Positions 35,801 to 42,939 of a DNA stretch of 64,000 bases are shown here, piece by piece. Both the position numbers and the translations under genes were made by a program. Location of the stretch: contig NZ_JASITD010000017.1 of assembly GCF_030063445.1 (NCBI RefSeq), positions 1 through 64,000 on the forward strand. The letters run 5' to 3'. Under the pieces are notes generated by a model. That model searched no databases, was not told the origin of the DNA, and saw only the letters and a program-made list of their open reading frames with translations. Position 1 is the stretch's first letter, and every line of letters begins with the position of its first letter. Origin of the DNA: Hymenobacter sp. H14-R3 (GTDB lineage Bacteria; Bacteroidota; Bacteroidia; Cytophagales; Hymenobacteraceae).

Positions 35801-36227
35801 ACGTAATTGATAGCGCAGTAGTACCAACAACTAAAGCTACTTTACCCGAACCAGCTGCTAGGTTCAGCAAACCAGTTACCTCTGGGGTTGGTAGAGACGC
35901 TCCTGCTGCACCGCTGGCTCCGCCTATTAGGTAGTAGCCCCCGGCCGCAATAGTCCCGGATAATGAGACACTAGTCCACCCAGTGCCACCTGATGAAGCA
36001 TATTGAGCAGAGAGCCCATTCAGTGATTGGCTGCTGGATGAGTTATTGTGCAGCTCTACAAAATCGCGGTTAAAAGAGGCACCACTATTACCCCCACCGC
36101 CATATACTTGGCTGATTACGACCCCAGCCTGCCCCCAGCCCAATGAGGGAAACAGCAGCAGCAGCAGAGCTAGCACAAGGGCCGAATAGCGCCGTAAAAA
36201 AGAGAAATGAGTAGATGTTATTTCCAT
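32892..36227 (-). CDS. Large T9SS-exported protein with lamin-tail and IPT/TIG domains
   Basis: 1111 residues. A signal peptide (YSALVLALLLLLFPSLGWGQ) is followed by a lamin-tail domain (about 33-190; VVISQVYGGGGNSGASFNRD, FVELHNNSSS), an IPT/TIG domain (about 200-285; PAITSFTPASGPVNSVVTIT) and a long Gly/Thr/Ala-rich beta-strand region. The last 75 residues form a type A C-terminal sorting domain (PSPAHDYLGLL, YVVRNTLGQAVLSG, ELPAGVYLLELRTDAGRVVR). The type IX system would take it across the outer membrane and anchor or release it. Role unknown; lamin-tail proteins are often adhesins or nuclease-linked. ATG 36227 gives the signal peptide. Confidence 0.88.
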   Translation of the reverse strand: MEITSTHFSFLRRYSALVLALLLLLFPSLGWGQAGVVISQVYGGGGNSGASFNRDFVELHNNSSSSQSLNGLSAQYASSGGTGWTSVSLSGTIAAGGYYLIGGASGAAGASLPTPEVTGLLNLAAGSGKVALVVGTTALSITCPTANLLDLVGYGSATTCVEGAGPAPGPNDNMAAVMRKNNGCTDTNNNAADFTLLAAAPRNSANTANICNTAIPAITSFTPASGPVNSVVTITGTGFTGATAVRFNGTAAASFSVTDASTLVATVAAGTTTGPIGVTTGNGTATSATNFVVTATPTTFYAKASGALNLPASFGANADGSGAAPINFLADNTSYIISGLSRSFTADWVVTGTGSKAVLAADASLVIPTSFTYKGVLDQLANSTLVLQNVASATYSNITQGVQDASSTIDFAQAGNYTLPVLSSASRFVLQNLKLTGGTKRFAENVNATRNGTFVPGNLILDATVVAGAVMPSVSSVALRGNLTLLNGASFATVSASKITLALVSATPQTLTGNGNDIVLLELDARTAKGGAILSDTGGSTNLELGNAVAGGYFLDTGTTLQLNANTLRFTSGGQATIFNGSTPKNGLGTVTPSASSSIDLENTGTSPIGTLRLTPGATTVNNLRLSSYDDVLEVASGLTVNGLLTLDKGSIHIDNTSTLTLNGTTTRASGTLTGSAAMSLVVGGTGPLGSLAFESDFQQLKNLTINRQAGGTATLASPLTVGGTLTLTAGLLATDATNVLTLPATATVAGGSDASFVSGPLVRPVGAVSSATACMFPVGKGAAYRPLTLTIRTQTGTTYYRAEQLEGRPTPTTLASPDASGPDLVRISRVRSFTLSPFATAPGATTVSAQPMDFTGTVTLSFGTNDGVTAPNDPGLVVAKRTDSTTPWANAGSSGVATTTTGPTASGTITSGTITSFSDFALGATNPDNLNAINPLPVQLTSFTAARRPGGVQVTWATASELGSARFVVERSLDGRAFAAVASVAAQGRSTQAHAYITPDRTAPAGHLYYRLRQVDTDSTVAYSPTVAVAATAAAIPELVLAPSPAHDYLGLLTRLPTAYVVRNTLGQAVLSGTTRAGTTALAVAELPAGVYLLELRTDAGRVVRRFVKE

Positions 36228-36281
36228 AAAAAACAACAGTGCGTAAGATGAGCTATGTAAAATAATCAAAGAAGTTAACCA

Positions 36282-36289
36282 CAAAGATA
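36282..36289 (-). promoter_or_regulatory. -7 element TATCTTTG upstream of the large T9SS gene
   Basis: This is an exact TAnnTTTG match on the minus strand 54 nt before the ATG; a TTG lies about 24 nt further upstream. The gap 36228-36552 is strikingly AT-rich and otherwise holds only the terminator of the next gene. Confidence 0.5.
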
Positions 36290-36495
36290 CTGAGAATCTG
36301 TTTTATGTGGGTTCAATTTTAATTATTTGTTGACTTTTTAGTTATTTCTTTTCTTCAAAAAGTCAATTAATTAAGTGTGTTCGTAGTTTATTAGAGTAAT
36401 AGTATAATTATAATTAAATATTTACGCACGCAGCAACGACAGTTGTTTTCAATCGTTGAACAACTATAGTAACATCAGCGGCATAAATAGACACA

Positions 36496-36523
36496 AAAAA
36501 GCCTCCGTTTACGGAGGCTTTTT
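36496..36523 (-). terminator. Rho-independent terminator of the second T9SS gene
   Basis: A 13-bp stem AAAAAGCCTCCGT/ACGGAGGCTTTTT with a TT loop lies 30 nt past the stop of the gene at 36553, and T-tracts occur on both strands. Confidence 0.88.
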
Positions 36524-36552
36524 CAAAAGATAAGAATTTAAAAATCAGTCAA

Positions 36553-37932
36553 TTAATCCACTTTATTAATGCGGCGGGTCAGGCTGCCATCCACGGTGAG
36601 CAGGTAGCTGCCGGCGGGCAGCCCAGCCAGGCTCAGTTGGCCTGAGGCGGGCAGCGTAGCCGTGTGCACGGAGCGGCCCAGCAGGTCGCGCACTTCGGCC
36701 AAGTGGCCGGCGGCCGGGCCAGTAGCCAGGCTGATGGTGAGCATATTCTGGGCCGGGTTGGGGTAGAGGGCCAGCTGGCCTTGGGTGGCTTCGAGGCGGG
36801 TGGCCAGGGCGGTGGCTACCGGGGCCAGGGCCACCCCGCGGAAGGCTGCGTTGGTGCCAGCGGTGGCTACCGCAGCGGGCAGGGCGGCGGTGCTGGGAGC
36901 CACGTTGTAGCCCGCGTTGTCGGTTGCGGTATAGAGGCTGCTGGTGCTACTGGCCATCAGGCTAACAGTGGTGCCGCTCAGGCTGCCCGCGAGGCCGCGC
37001 ACGGTGGCCGTGGCGGTAATGGTGCCGTTTAGCACCCAGGTGCTACCCACCAGGCTCCACTTCTGGATGCCGCCTGCGGCACTGCCGCCCCCGTCATCGG
37101 CCACATATAGCACGTCGAGGCCCGGCACCGTAGCGCTTTGGTCGGTTAAGAGGAAGGCACAGGAGCTGGCGCTGCTCGCGCTAACCGTCGGAAAGCCCGC
37201 GAGCAGCGTTTGGGCCTGCCCGCTTGTGGTGGGGAGCCCGGTGCCTACCTGCACCACGCCATACGTGGGTGCCGAGCCTGAGCTAACGTACAGGTTGCCG
37301 CCAAAAATGCCAACAGCCCGGTCACTGGTGGGCGAGCCGGTAGAGATGCTTTTGCTGGCTGCCACGTTGGCAAGTGGCACGTACACTACGCCGCCCGCGT
37401 TGCCCACGGCGTAAAAAGCCGAGCCGTTGGCCGAGGCAGCCCCCCGGATGTTGGCCCCCGAAGAAGCGGTGCCGCTGAACGCATCCGTGATGCGCGTGGT
37501 GGTATTGAGGGTGCCATCGGCCGCAATGCGCCCAATGAGGCGGTTGGTGGTGGCGGCCGGCGTGTTGGCCAGGGCGGCCGCGCCCGGCACTGCGTTGTAG
37601 CCGGTCAGCACCAGGTAGCGGCCATCGGCCGAGCGCGTGAGGGCGGCATCGGTGCCGGAGGTGCCGGTTTCGGTCAGGGCCAAGTTGGGGGTGGCGTCGG
37701 CTACTGGCAGGGCAATAGTTTGCACCAGCGTTCCGGCGGCCGTGTATTCCAGCAGGAAGGTGGCGGTGGCCGCCGAGGTAAGCGCAGCCGTGCCATCGCC
37801 CACGCGGGCCACTACGTAGTTGCCGGCCGTAAAGGCTTTTGGGGTCTGGGCCGCGGCGGTAGCGGAACTTAGCAGGCCCACGGCCGCGCTCAGCAGCCCA
37901 AGCCGCTGCAAAAAGGAAGAAATAGATTGCAT
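36553..37932 (-). CDS. T9SS-exported beta-propeller-like protein
   Basis: 459 residues. A signal peptide (about 1-29, ending AAAQ) precedes a long beta-strand repeat region. Segments such as ALTRSADGRYLVLTGYNAVPG, FYAVGNAGGVVYVPL and VDVLYVADDGG-like strands suggest a propeller of about seven blades. The last 75 residues are a type A T9SS sorting domain (LALYPNPAQNMLTISL, VRDLLGRSVHTATL, GLPAGSYLLTVDG). It is secreted or surface-attached; the ligand is unknown. It lies upstream of the other T9SS gene on the same strand but has its own promoter element and terminator. Confidence 0.85.
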   Translation of the reverse strand: MQSISSFLQRLGLLSAAVGLLSSATAAAQTPKAFTAGNYVVARVGDGTAALTSAATATFLLEYTAAGTLVQTIALPVADATPNLALTETGTSGTDAALTRSADGRYLVLTGYNAVPGAAALANTPAATTNRLIGRIAADGTLNTTTRITDAFSGTASSGANIRGAASANGSAFYAVGNAGGVVYVPLANVAASKSISTGSPTSDRAVGIFGGNLYVSSGSAPTYGVVQVGTGLPTTSGQAQTLLAGFPTVSASSASSCAFLLTDQSATVPGLDVLYVADDGGGSAAGGIQKWSLVGSTWVLNGTITATATVRGLAGSLSGTTVSLMASSTSSLYTATDNAGYNVAPSTAALPAAVATAGTNAAFRGVALAPVATALATRLEATQGQLALYPNPAQNMLTISLATGPAAGHLAEVRDLLGRSVHTATLPASGQLSLAGLPAGSYLLTVDGSLTRRINKVD

Positions 37933-37993
37933 AAAATTATCTGCAAATGCAAGGTGGTATAAGTAAAAATTTAAATTCCACAGAAATGGTTGA

Positions 37994-38001
37994 CAAAAAT
38001 A
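37994..38001 (-). promoter_or_regulatory. -7 element TATTTTTG upstream of the second T9SS gene
   Basis: An exact TAnnTTTG match on the minus strand, 61 nt before the ATG at 37932, in an AT-rich leader region. Confidence 0.45.
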
Positions 38002-38153
38002 GGGAGATTATTGGCTAGGTGCCAGACACCAAATAGCAGCAAACGCTTAACTCGCTGACATGCTGACCTATAAGTTTGTCAGCTTTGTTAGTGGCAACCC
38101 CAGCCAACTATTTGCTGTTAGCACAGGGCCTACGCCCGCTTTTTACCTGCCTT

Positions 38154-38567
38154 ATGCCTCGCCCCCGTCCCGTTGTTTTTGGTTTGTATGCTTGGTCGCC
38201 CGACTACGGCTACCGCTACCTGCACCCCGCCAATCGCCGCTCGTTTGAGCTGCTAGAGCCGGTGGGTAAAGTATTTGAGAAAGTAAGCGACCTCGACGAT
38301 GACTCCGATTGGATAACGCTGCGCTACGATGAGCAGCAGTTTCTGGTACGCGGCGAGCTGTTTAAAGAGCTGTACAACAAGCCCTCATTCGGCTTCGGCG
38401 ACCTGGTAGAGGAGGTGCAGCCCGCCCCCGGCCAGCCCGCCCACCTGGGCCTGATTTCCGATATTTATTGGAGCGAGAGCCAGGACCGCGCCACCTTCCA
38501 GCTGGTGGAGCGCAAGCGCAAGCTGGCCCGCATATTTGAGCCCGAAGAGCTACGCAAGGCTGTCTGA
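38154..38567 (+). CDS. Hypothetical protein
   Basis: 137 residues, no signal peptide or membrane segment. It starts PRPRPVVFGLYAWSPDYGYR and ends in a Glu/Arg-rich helix (FQLVERKRKLARIFEPEELR). I recognise no family; composition and codon use match the neighbours, so it is probably a real gene. ATG 38154 is preferred over upstream in-frame codons at 38076, whose extra residues look random. A REP-like palindrome begins one base after its stop. Confidence 0.6.
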   Translation: MPRPRPVVFGLYAWSPDYGYRYLHPANRRSFELLEPVGKVFEKVSDLDDDSDWITLRYDEQQFLVRGELFKELYNKPSFGFGDLVEEVQPAPGQPAHLGLISDIYWSESQDRATFQLVERKRKLARIFEPEELRKAV

Positions 38568-38568
38568 G

Positions 38569-38771
38569 CCACGGATTCATCGGATTTTGTGGGCGATTAT
38601 GCCAGTGCATCCAATCAGCCGCCTTTGCCGGCTTACAGCGTGTGCGGGCGATTACGCAGGCACACGCAATTCGCCATCTTTGCCGAATAGGTCAGATTTT
38701 GCAAGCGGGTAGCGCCCGAAGGTAATCGCCCACAAAATCCGATTAATCCGATAAATCCGATAAATCCGTGG
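38569..38771. repeat. Long inverted repeat upstream of the ureD remnant
   Basis: CCACGGATTCATCGGATTTT and onward (38569-38599) pairs with 38723-38771, whose end carries a tandem duplication of CCGATAAAT. The centre holds further GC hairpins. It separates a small gene from the dead ureD and is close to a proposed inversion joint. Confidence 0.7.
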
Positions 38772-38785
38772 TTCAGGCAGCTACT

Positions 38786-39617
38786 TTGTGGAGTGCGCTC
38801 ACGGTGGCGCAGGTGCGGCTGCACGCTGCGGCTGGTAGCCAGCCGCAGCGTGCAGCCCCTTAAGATTATCAACCCCAAGTCGGCTGGCCTGGCCTGCCAT
38901 GCCGTGCTGGCCAGCTACGGTGGCGGCCTCGTGGCCGGCGATTGCATCCGGCTGCGCGTGCAGTGTAAAGCTGAGGCGCGCCTATTGCTCACTACTTAAG
39001 CTAATAACTTCATTTTCAAGATGATATATGGTAGCCGGGCCGTGCAAATACCCGGAGGCTACCTCGCCGAAAACGCCCTGGCCGTGGTGCTGCCCGATCC
39101 CCTGGTGCCCCAGGCCGCCAGCCGCTACCACCAGGCTCAGCACTGGCACCTGGCCGAAAGCGCCACCCTGCTGCTGGCCGACTGGTACCACGCCGGCCGC
39201 ACCGACCTGGGTGAAAAGATTGCCTTCACGTCAGTTGCTACGGAACTGAAGGTGAGCGTAGCCGGCCGCTTGGTGCTGCTCGACCGCTTCGCCCTGCGGC
39301 CCGACACCTCGCAGGCCACGTTTGGGCCCTATAGCTCGGCGCTGAATATCTACCTGGTGGGGCCGCCCGACGGCGCGCAGTTTCAGCAGCTGGCCACCGC
39401 CCTGCGCCAGCTGCCGCCGCCCGGCAAAACGGACCTGCACGCCACCCTGGCCGGCTGCCCTGCCGTGGTGGCCGTGACCCAGACCCGCGATAATGTACTG
39501 CTGGTGCGTGCCTTGGGCATGGCGCGCCGCGACCTGGAGCCCGTGTATCAGGCAGCAGCGGCGGCGCTGGCGGGAGAAACGCTGCTGGGGTTTAACGCGT
39601 TGGAGCGCAGGCATTAA
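38786..39617 (+). pseudogene. ureD: Urease accessory protein UreD, broken
   Basis: UreD forms the UreDFG complex that loads nickel into urease. The reading starts weakly near 38786 (WSALTVAQVRLHAAAGSQP), changes frame across a perfect 19-bp hairpin (38817-38857), and continues as PLKIINPKSAGLACHAVLAS and GGGLVAGDCIRLRVQC, the UreD core. An in-frame TAA at 38997-38999 follows RLLLTT where the family has Gln or similar. The rest (ALAVVLPDPLVPQAASRY, LLLADWYHAGRTDLGEK, VAGRLVLLDRFALRP) is open to 39617. No other urease gene is adjacent; the remaining pieces lie at 51-60 kb on the other strand. Confidence 0.85.
38817..38857. repeat. 19-bp perfect hairpin inside the ureD remnant
   Basis: Arms 38817-38835 and 38839-38857 (GGCTGCACGCTGCGGCTGG and complement) with a TAG loop sit exactly where the ureD frame changes, suggesting that a local inverted duplication or REP insertion broke the gene. 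Confidence 0.7.
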
Positions 39618-39630
39618 GCGTTTTCTAATT

Positions 39631-40227
39631 ATGGCGCACCGTCCTTCTGGTCTCAGGAAAGTGAAAGGTATCCTTCTGATGCTGGCCGCCTGGCTGCTGG
39701 CGCACACGCTGCTCATCACGCTGGATGGCCTGCGCGACCGCCGGCAGCACGCCGATATCGGCGTTATTTTGGGCAATAAAGTCAACGAGGATGGTACGCT
39801 CTCCGAGCGGCTTACCCAGCGCCTGGCCTGCGGCTTGGCGCTCTACCGCAGTGGCCGCGTCCCGCGTTTGCTGGTCAGCGGCGGGCTGGGCCGGGAGGGC
39901 TTTTATGAGGGCACCAAAATGCGCGCGTATCTGCGCCGCCACGGCGTGCCCGATACCGCCATTGTGGTAGACAATGCCGGCAACAACACGCAGCAAACCG
40001 TGCGCAATACGGCGCGGCTGCGCGCGCAGCTGCCCATTCGGAGTGTGCTGGTAGTGTCGCAGTTTTACCACATCAGCCGCATCAAAATGCTTTTTCGGCA
40101 GGCGGGCTTCACGGAAGTGAGTGGCGTGAGCCCAATCTATTTTGAGCTGCGCGATATATACTCGCTGCTACGCGAATTCGCGGCTTATTATCAGGGGCTA
40201 TTTTTTACAGAAGTACCTGAAAGTTAA
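39631..40227 (+). CDS. YdcF/SanA-like DUF218 protein
   Basis: 198 residues. An N-terminal membrane anchor (GILLMLAAWLLAHTLLIT) precedes a DUF218 domain: ADIGVILGNKVNEDGTLSERL, LALYRSGRVPRLLVSGG, TAIVVDNAGNNTQQTVRN and SVLVVSQFYHISRIKM. Relatives (SanA, YdcF, ElyC) act in envelope or peptidoglycan-precursor homeostasis, but the reaction is unsettled. It begins 13 bp after the dead ureD, perhaps once sharing its transcript. A GCGGGCCGCA hairpin (40319-40361) lies between it and the converging RNA ligase gene. Confidence 0.82.
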   Translation: MAHRPSGLRKVKGILLMLAAWLLAHTLLITLDGLRDRRQHADIGVILGNKVNEDGTLSERLTQRLACGLALYRSGRVPRLLVSGGLGREGFYEGTKMRAYLRRHGVPDTAIVVDNAGNNTQQTVRNTARLRAQLPIRSVLVVSQFYHISRIKMLFRQAGFTEVSGVSPIYFELRDIYSLLREFAAYYQGLFFTEVPES

Positions 40228-40318
40228 TAATTTACAAGTAACCTGATTCGGTGCTGCTGGCTGAAATGTGCACAGTAAATGGCAATGCCACCTATTGCCT
40301 CACTGTCACCAGCAATCA

Positions 40319-40361
40319 AGCGGGCCGCAGCACGAGGTTTTTACTCCGCATTGCGGCCCGC
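40319..40361. terminator. Hairpin between YdcF-like and RNA ligase genes
   Basis: AGCGGGCCGCA (40319-40329) pairs with TGCGGCCCGCT (40351-40361) around a 21-nt loop. It could terminate either converging gene; there is no long T-tract. Confidence 0.45.
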
Positions 40362-40379
40362 TCAAATGCGGAGCGGCGG

Positions 40380-41402
40380 TTATTTTTCTTTAAGCAAGTG
40401 CTGGTTGGAAATTATTTTGCACGACACCCGTGGGCCGCTGGCGGGATAGTGGCGCAGCACAATACCTTCGCGTACAGGCTGTTCCATAAATATAGAGGCT
40501 GCTTCAGCCTGCGCCAGCGCGGCTGCGCAGGTAGCCGGCAGGCGATAGGCGGCGTCGAGTACGGGAACTTCCTGTAGGCCCATGTGCTGCACTGCCAAGC
40601 TAGCCGCAGCGGGCGGCAGGTAACCAGTAGCCTCGTCGAATACGTTGAATAGGAAGAGCTGGCGGCCCGCAATCCGGTAGTAGTTACCGTTGATGCCCTC
40701 GCCAATAATCTCGCCCTGCAAGGCCAAGCCCGCCGAGCGGCCCGTGGCGGCGGCGTAGGCACGAATCTTTGCCTCCACATCGAGGGCCACCGCTACGTCG
40801 GTGTACAGGCCTCCCGCATCGGGCAGCAGGTCGAGGTTGCGCGAGCAGAGGCCAAATTCGCCGTCGCGCAGGTAAAACGTGGCGCTCGTGCCGTGCAGTT
40901 TTTCCGTAATGACATAGTCGGCGTCCTTAGGTAGGTCGGCCCAGCAATTCTGGATGCGCTCCTCGTCCGTTTTGGGCAGCCAAGCGGGAAAAACGCCTTT
41001 GGCTACGCCGCTCAGGGCGGCGGGTAGCGGCGGGTCGTACTTGGTAATACCCAGCAGGTCCGTCACATCGTCGCCCTCTAGGGGCGGGGTAGCCAAGGGC
41101 CCCAGCACCGCCAGCGGTAGCAGCAGCCCCTGCGAAAGCTGCCCGCGCAGGCGCATGGTTTTGAGCCGGAACCCCTCGGCACCCGTCGGCAGCTTCTTGT
41201 AGCTGCTGGTCCGCAGAAACTCGAACCGCTCCTGCACTGGCAGCAAGGAATCGACTTCGCAGTACACGGCTAAATCGCCCACTGCCAGCTCGTTCTTCTT
41301 CACCACGCACTGCCAGCCGTCTACCAGTGCTAACTCAATAAGGTCGGCCCCCGCAATGGGTTTTAGCTCGGCTACTTTGCGAATGGAAGCCAGTTTTCTC
41401 AT
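40380..41402 (-). CDS. ATP-dependent RNA ligase, Rnl5/DRB0094-like
   Basis: 340 residues. The N-terminal OB-type domain (MRKLASIRKVAELKPIAGAD, WQCVVKKNE, YCEVDSLLP) precedes a nucleotidyltransferase domain, the order seen in Deinococcus DraRnl. Ligase motif I is TEKLHGTSATF with the adenylated Lys168, motif IIIa-IV is LALQGEIIGEGINGN, motif V includes REGIVLRHY, and SCKIISNQHLL closes it. DraRnl seals 3'-OH/5'-phosphate nicks whose 3' side is RNA, so a repair role is likely. The gene is isolated, with the IS-disrupted locus upstream. It has no Shine-Dalgarno sequence; the AT-rich leader 41403-41538 holds nothing else convincing. Confidence 0.9.
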   Translation of the reverse strand: MRKLASIRKVAELKPIAGADLIELALVDGWQCVVKKNELAVGDLAVYCEVDSLLPVQERFEFLRTSSYKKLPTGAEGFRLKTMRLRGQLSQGLLLPLAVLGPLATPPLEGDDVTDLLGITKYDPPLPAALSGVAKGVFPAWLPKTDEERIQNCWADLPKDADYVITEKLHGTSATFYLRDGEFGLCSRNLDLLPDAGGLYTDVAVALDVEAKIRAYAAATGRSAGLALQGEIIGEGINGNYYRIAGRQLFLFNVFDEATGYLPPAAASLAVQHMGLQEVPVLDAAYRLPATCAAALAQAEAASIFMEQPVREGIVLRHYPASGPRVSCKIISNQHLLKEK

Positions 41403-41809
41403 AGTTATTTTGAAATTTCAGGGTAAGATATTATTTTAGTGAGGGCCGGAAGCTCACACCGCTGCCGCAAATTGGATAAGCTGCAAGCACGAAAAAAATA
41501 AACCAAAGCCCACAAATAACCATATTCGACAAGAATTTATGACAAAGCTTGAAAATAAAATTATGAAACTAGTAAAGGCCAGTGACGGGACTAAGGCGTG
41601 AGGACAATTAATGAATTAAGTAATACAATATATTGCAGCGCAAATATACCAGAAGCCAAGAAAAGAGACGATGGTTTTTTCATAGCGCGTGGCCAGCCGG
41701 CGGTACTGCTTGAGCCGTCCAGAAAAGTGCTCAATTTTCTTGCGCTGGCGGTAGGTCTGTAGTACTCCCCAAAAACTGGACAGATAAAGCGGGCTAGCTT
41801 AGCCCGATT

Positions 41810-42100
41810 ATGACTCCCAAACGCACCCGCTGTCGCTACACGGCCGAGTTCAAAGCCGAAGTGGCCCTGGCCGCCCTCACCGAGCGCCAGCCGCTGGCCG
41901 AGTTGGCCGCCCACTACCAACTGGCTACCACCCAAATCACGCGCTGGAAGCTTCACTTGCGCCAGCAGGCCGCGCAAGTCTTTGCCGATGCGCCGGCGGC
42001 GCCGGCCCTATTGCCCGACGTAGAGCCTTTGTATGCCGCTATTGGCCGGCTGCAAATGGAAAACGCGCTGCTAAAAAAAACGTTGGGTCCATGTCAGTAG
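41810..42100 (+). CDS. IS3-family transposase OrfA
   Basis: 96 residues. A helix-turn-helix (RCRYTAEFKAEVALAALTER, LAELAAHYQLATTQITRWK) that binds the IS ends is followed by a leucine-zipper-like helix (LYAAIGRLQMENALLKK). An A8 tract (42073-42080) near its end allows a -1 shift into orfB to make the full OrfAB transposase, as usual in this family. Its stop overlaps the orfB start by 10 nt. Confidence 0.93.
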   Translation: MTPKRTRCRYTAEFKAEVALAALTERQPLAELAAHYQLATTQITRWKLHLRQQAAQVFADAPAAPALLPDVEPLYAAIGRLQMENALLKKTLGPCQ

Positions 42101-42939
42101 CCCAGCAACGCGCCCTGGTCACGCAAGCTGACCCGGCCAGTTCGGTGCAGGCCCGCTGCCAGGCCCTGGGTCTCTCGCGCAGCAGTTTCTACTACCAGCC
42201 CGGCGGGGAGAGTGCCTACAACCTGGAGTTGATGCGCCTGCTGGACGAGGAGTTTACGCAGCATAATTTTAAGGGCGTGCTCGGCTTACGCGACCATTTG
42301 CGCCTGGCCGGACACGTCGTCAATGAAAAGCGCGTGCGCCGCCTGGTGCGCCTGATGGGCCACGAGCCGGTCTACCCCAAGCCGCGCTTATGTATTACTG
42401 GTCAGTGCGTTACGCCCTATCCCTACCTGTTGCGGGACCGCCCGGCCACGGCCCCCAACGAGGTCTGGAGCACGGATATCACCTGCGTGCCCATGGCCAA
42501 AGGCTTTCTCTACCTGGCCGCCGTACTCGATTGGCACTCGCGCTACGTGCTGAGCTGGCAGCTCTCTAACTCGCTCGACGTGGGCTTTTGCCTGCAAGCC
42601 CTGGCCGCCGCCTTGCGCGTGGCCCCGGCCCCGCATATCTTCAACTCCGACCAGGGCAGCCAGTTTACGAGCCTGGCTTACGAGCAGGCCTTGCTGGCTG
42701 CCGGCTGCCGCATCAGCCGCGATGGGCGGGGCCGCGCCACCGACAACGCCTTCATCGAGCGCCTCTGGCGTACGCTCAAATGGGAGCACATTTACCTTAA
42801 CCCCGCCGATGACGGCCACCACCTCCATCACCAATTGCAGGCGTACTTTGCCTACTACAATCACCGCCGTCCCCACCAAAGTCTGAATGGCCAAACCCCA
42901 GCCCAGGTCTTCGCTCAACCTTCTTTTACCAAAGTATAA
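42091..42939 (+). CDS. IS3-family transposase OrfB (integrase core)
   Basis: 282 residues. An HTH_21-like N-terminal part (VNEKRVRRLVRLMGHEPVYP) precedes an rve integrase core with the DDE triad: Asp in VWSTDITCVP, Asp in IFNSDQGSQFTS and Glu in DNAFIERLWRTLKWEH. All three are present. YYNHRRPHQSLNGQTPAQV is the usual ending. It is read mainly as an OrfAB fusion after -1 frameshifting at 42073-42080; an ATG at 42091 also allows OrfB alone. Confidence 0.95.
   Translation: MSVAQQRALVTQADPASSVQARCQALGLSRSSFYYQPGGESAYNLELMRLLDEEFTQHNFKGVLGLRDHLRLAGHVVNEKRVRRLVRLMGHEPVYPKPRLCITGQCVTPYPYLLRDRPATAPNEVWSTDITCVPMAKGFLYLAAVLDWHSRYVLSWQLSNSLDVGFCLQALAAALRVAPAPHIFNSDQGSQFTSLAYEQALLAAGCRISRDGRGRATDNAFIERLWRTLKWEHIYLNPADDGHHLHHQLQAYFAYYNHRRPHQSLNGQTPAQVFAQPSFTKV

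Noticed and set aside
40251..40577. 108-codon plus-strand frame beyond the YdcF-like gene
   Set aside because: It crosses a hairpin and runs antisense to the RNA ligase 3' end; no domain.
41591..41977. 128-codon minus-strand frame across the IS5/IS3 junction
   Set aside because: It reads the wrong frame of the IS5-type transposase end and antisense to IS3 orfA; a chimera of the insertion.
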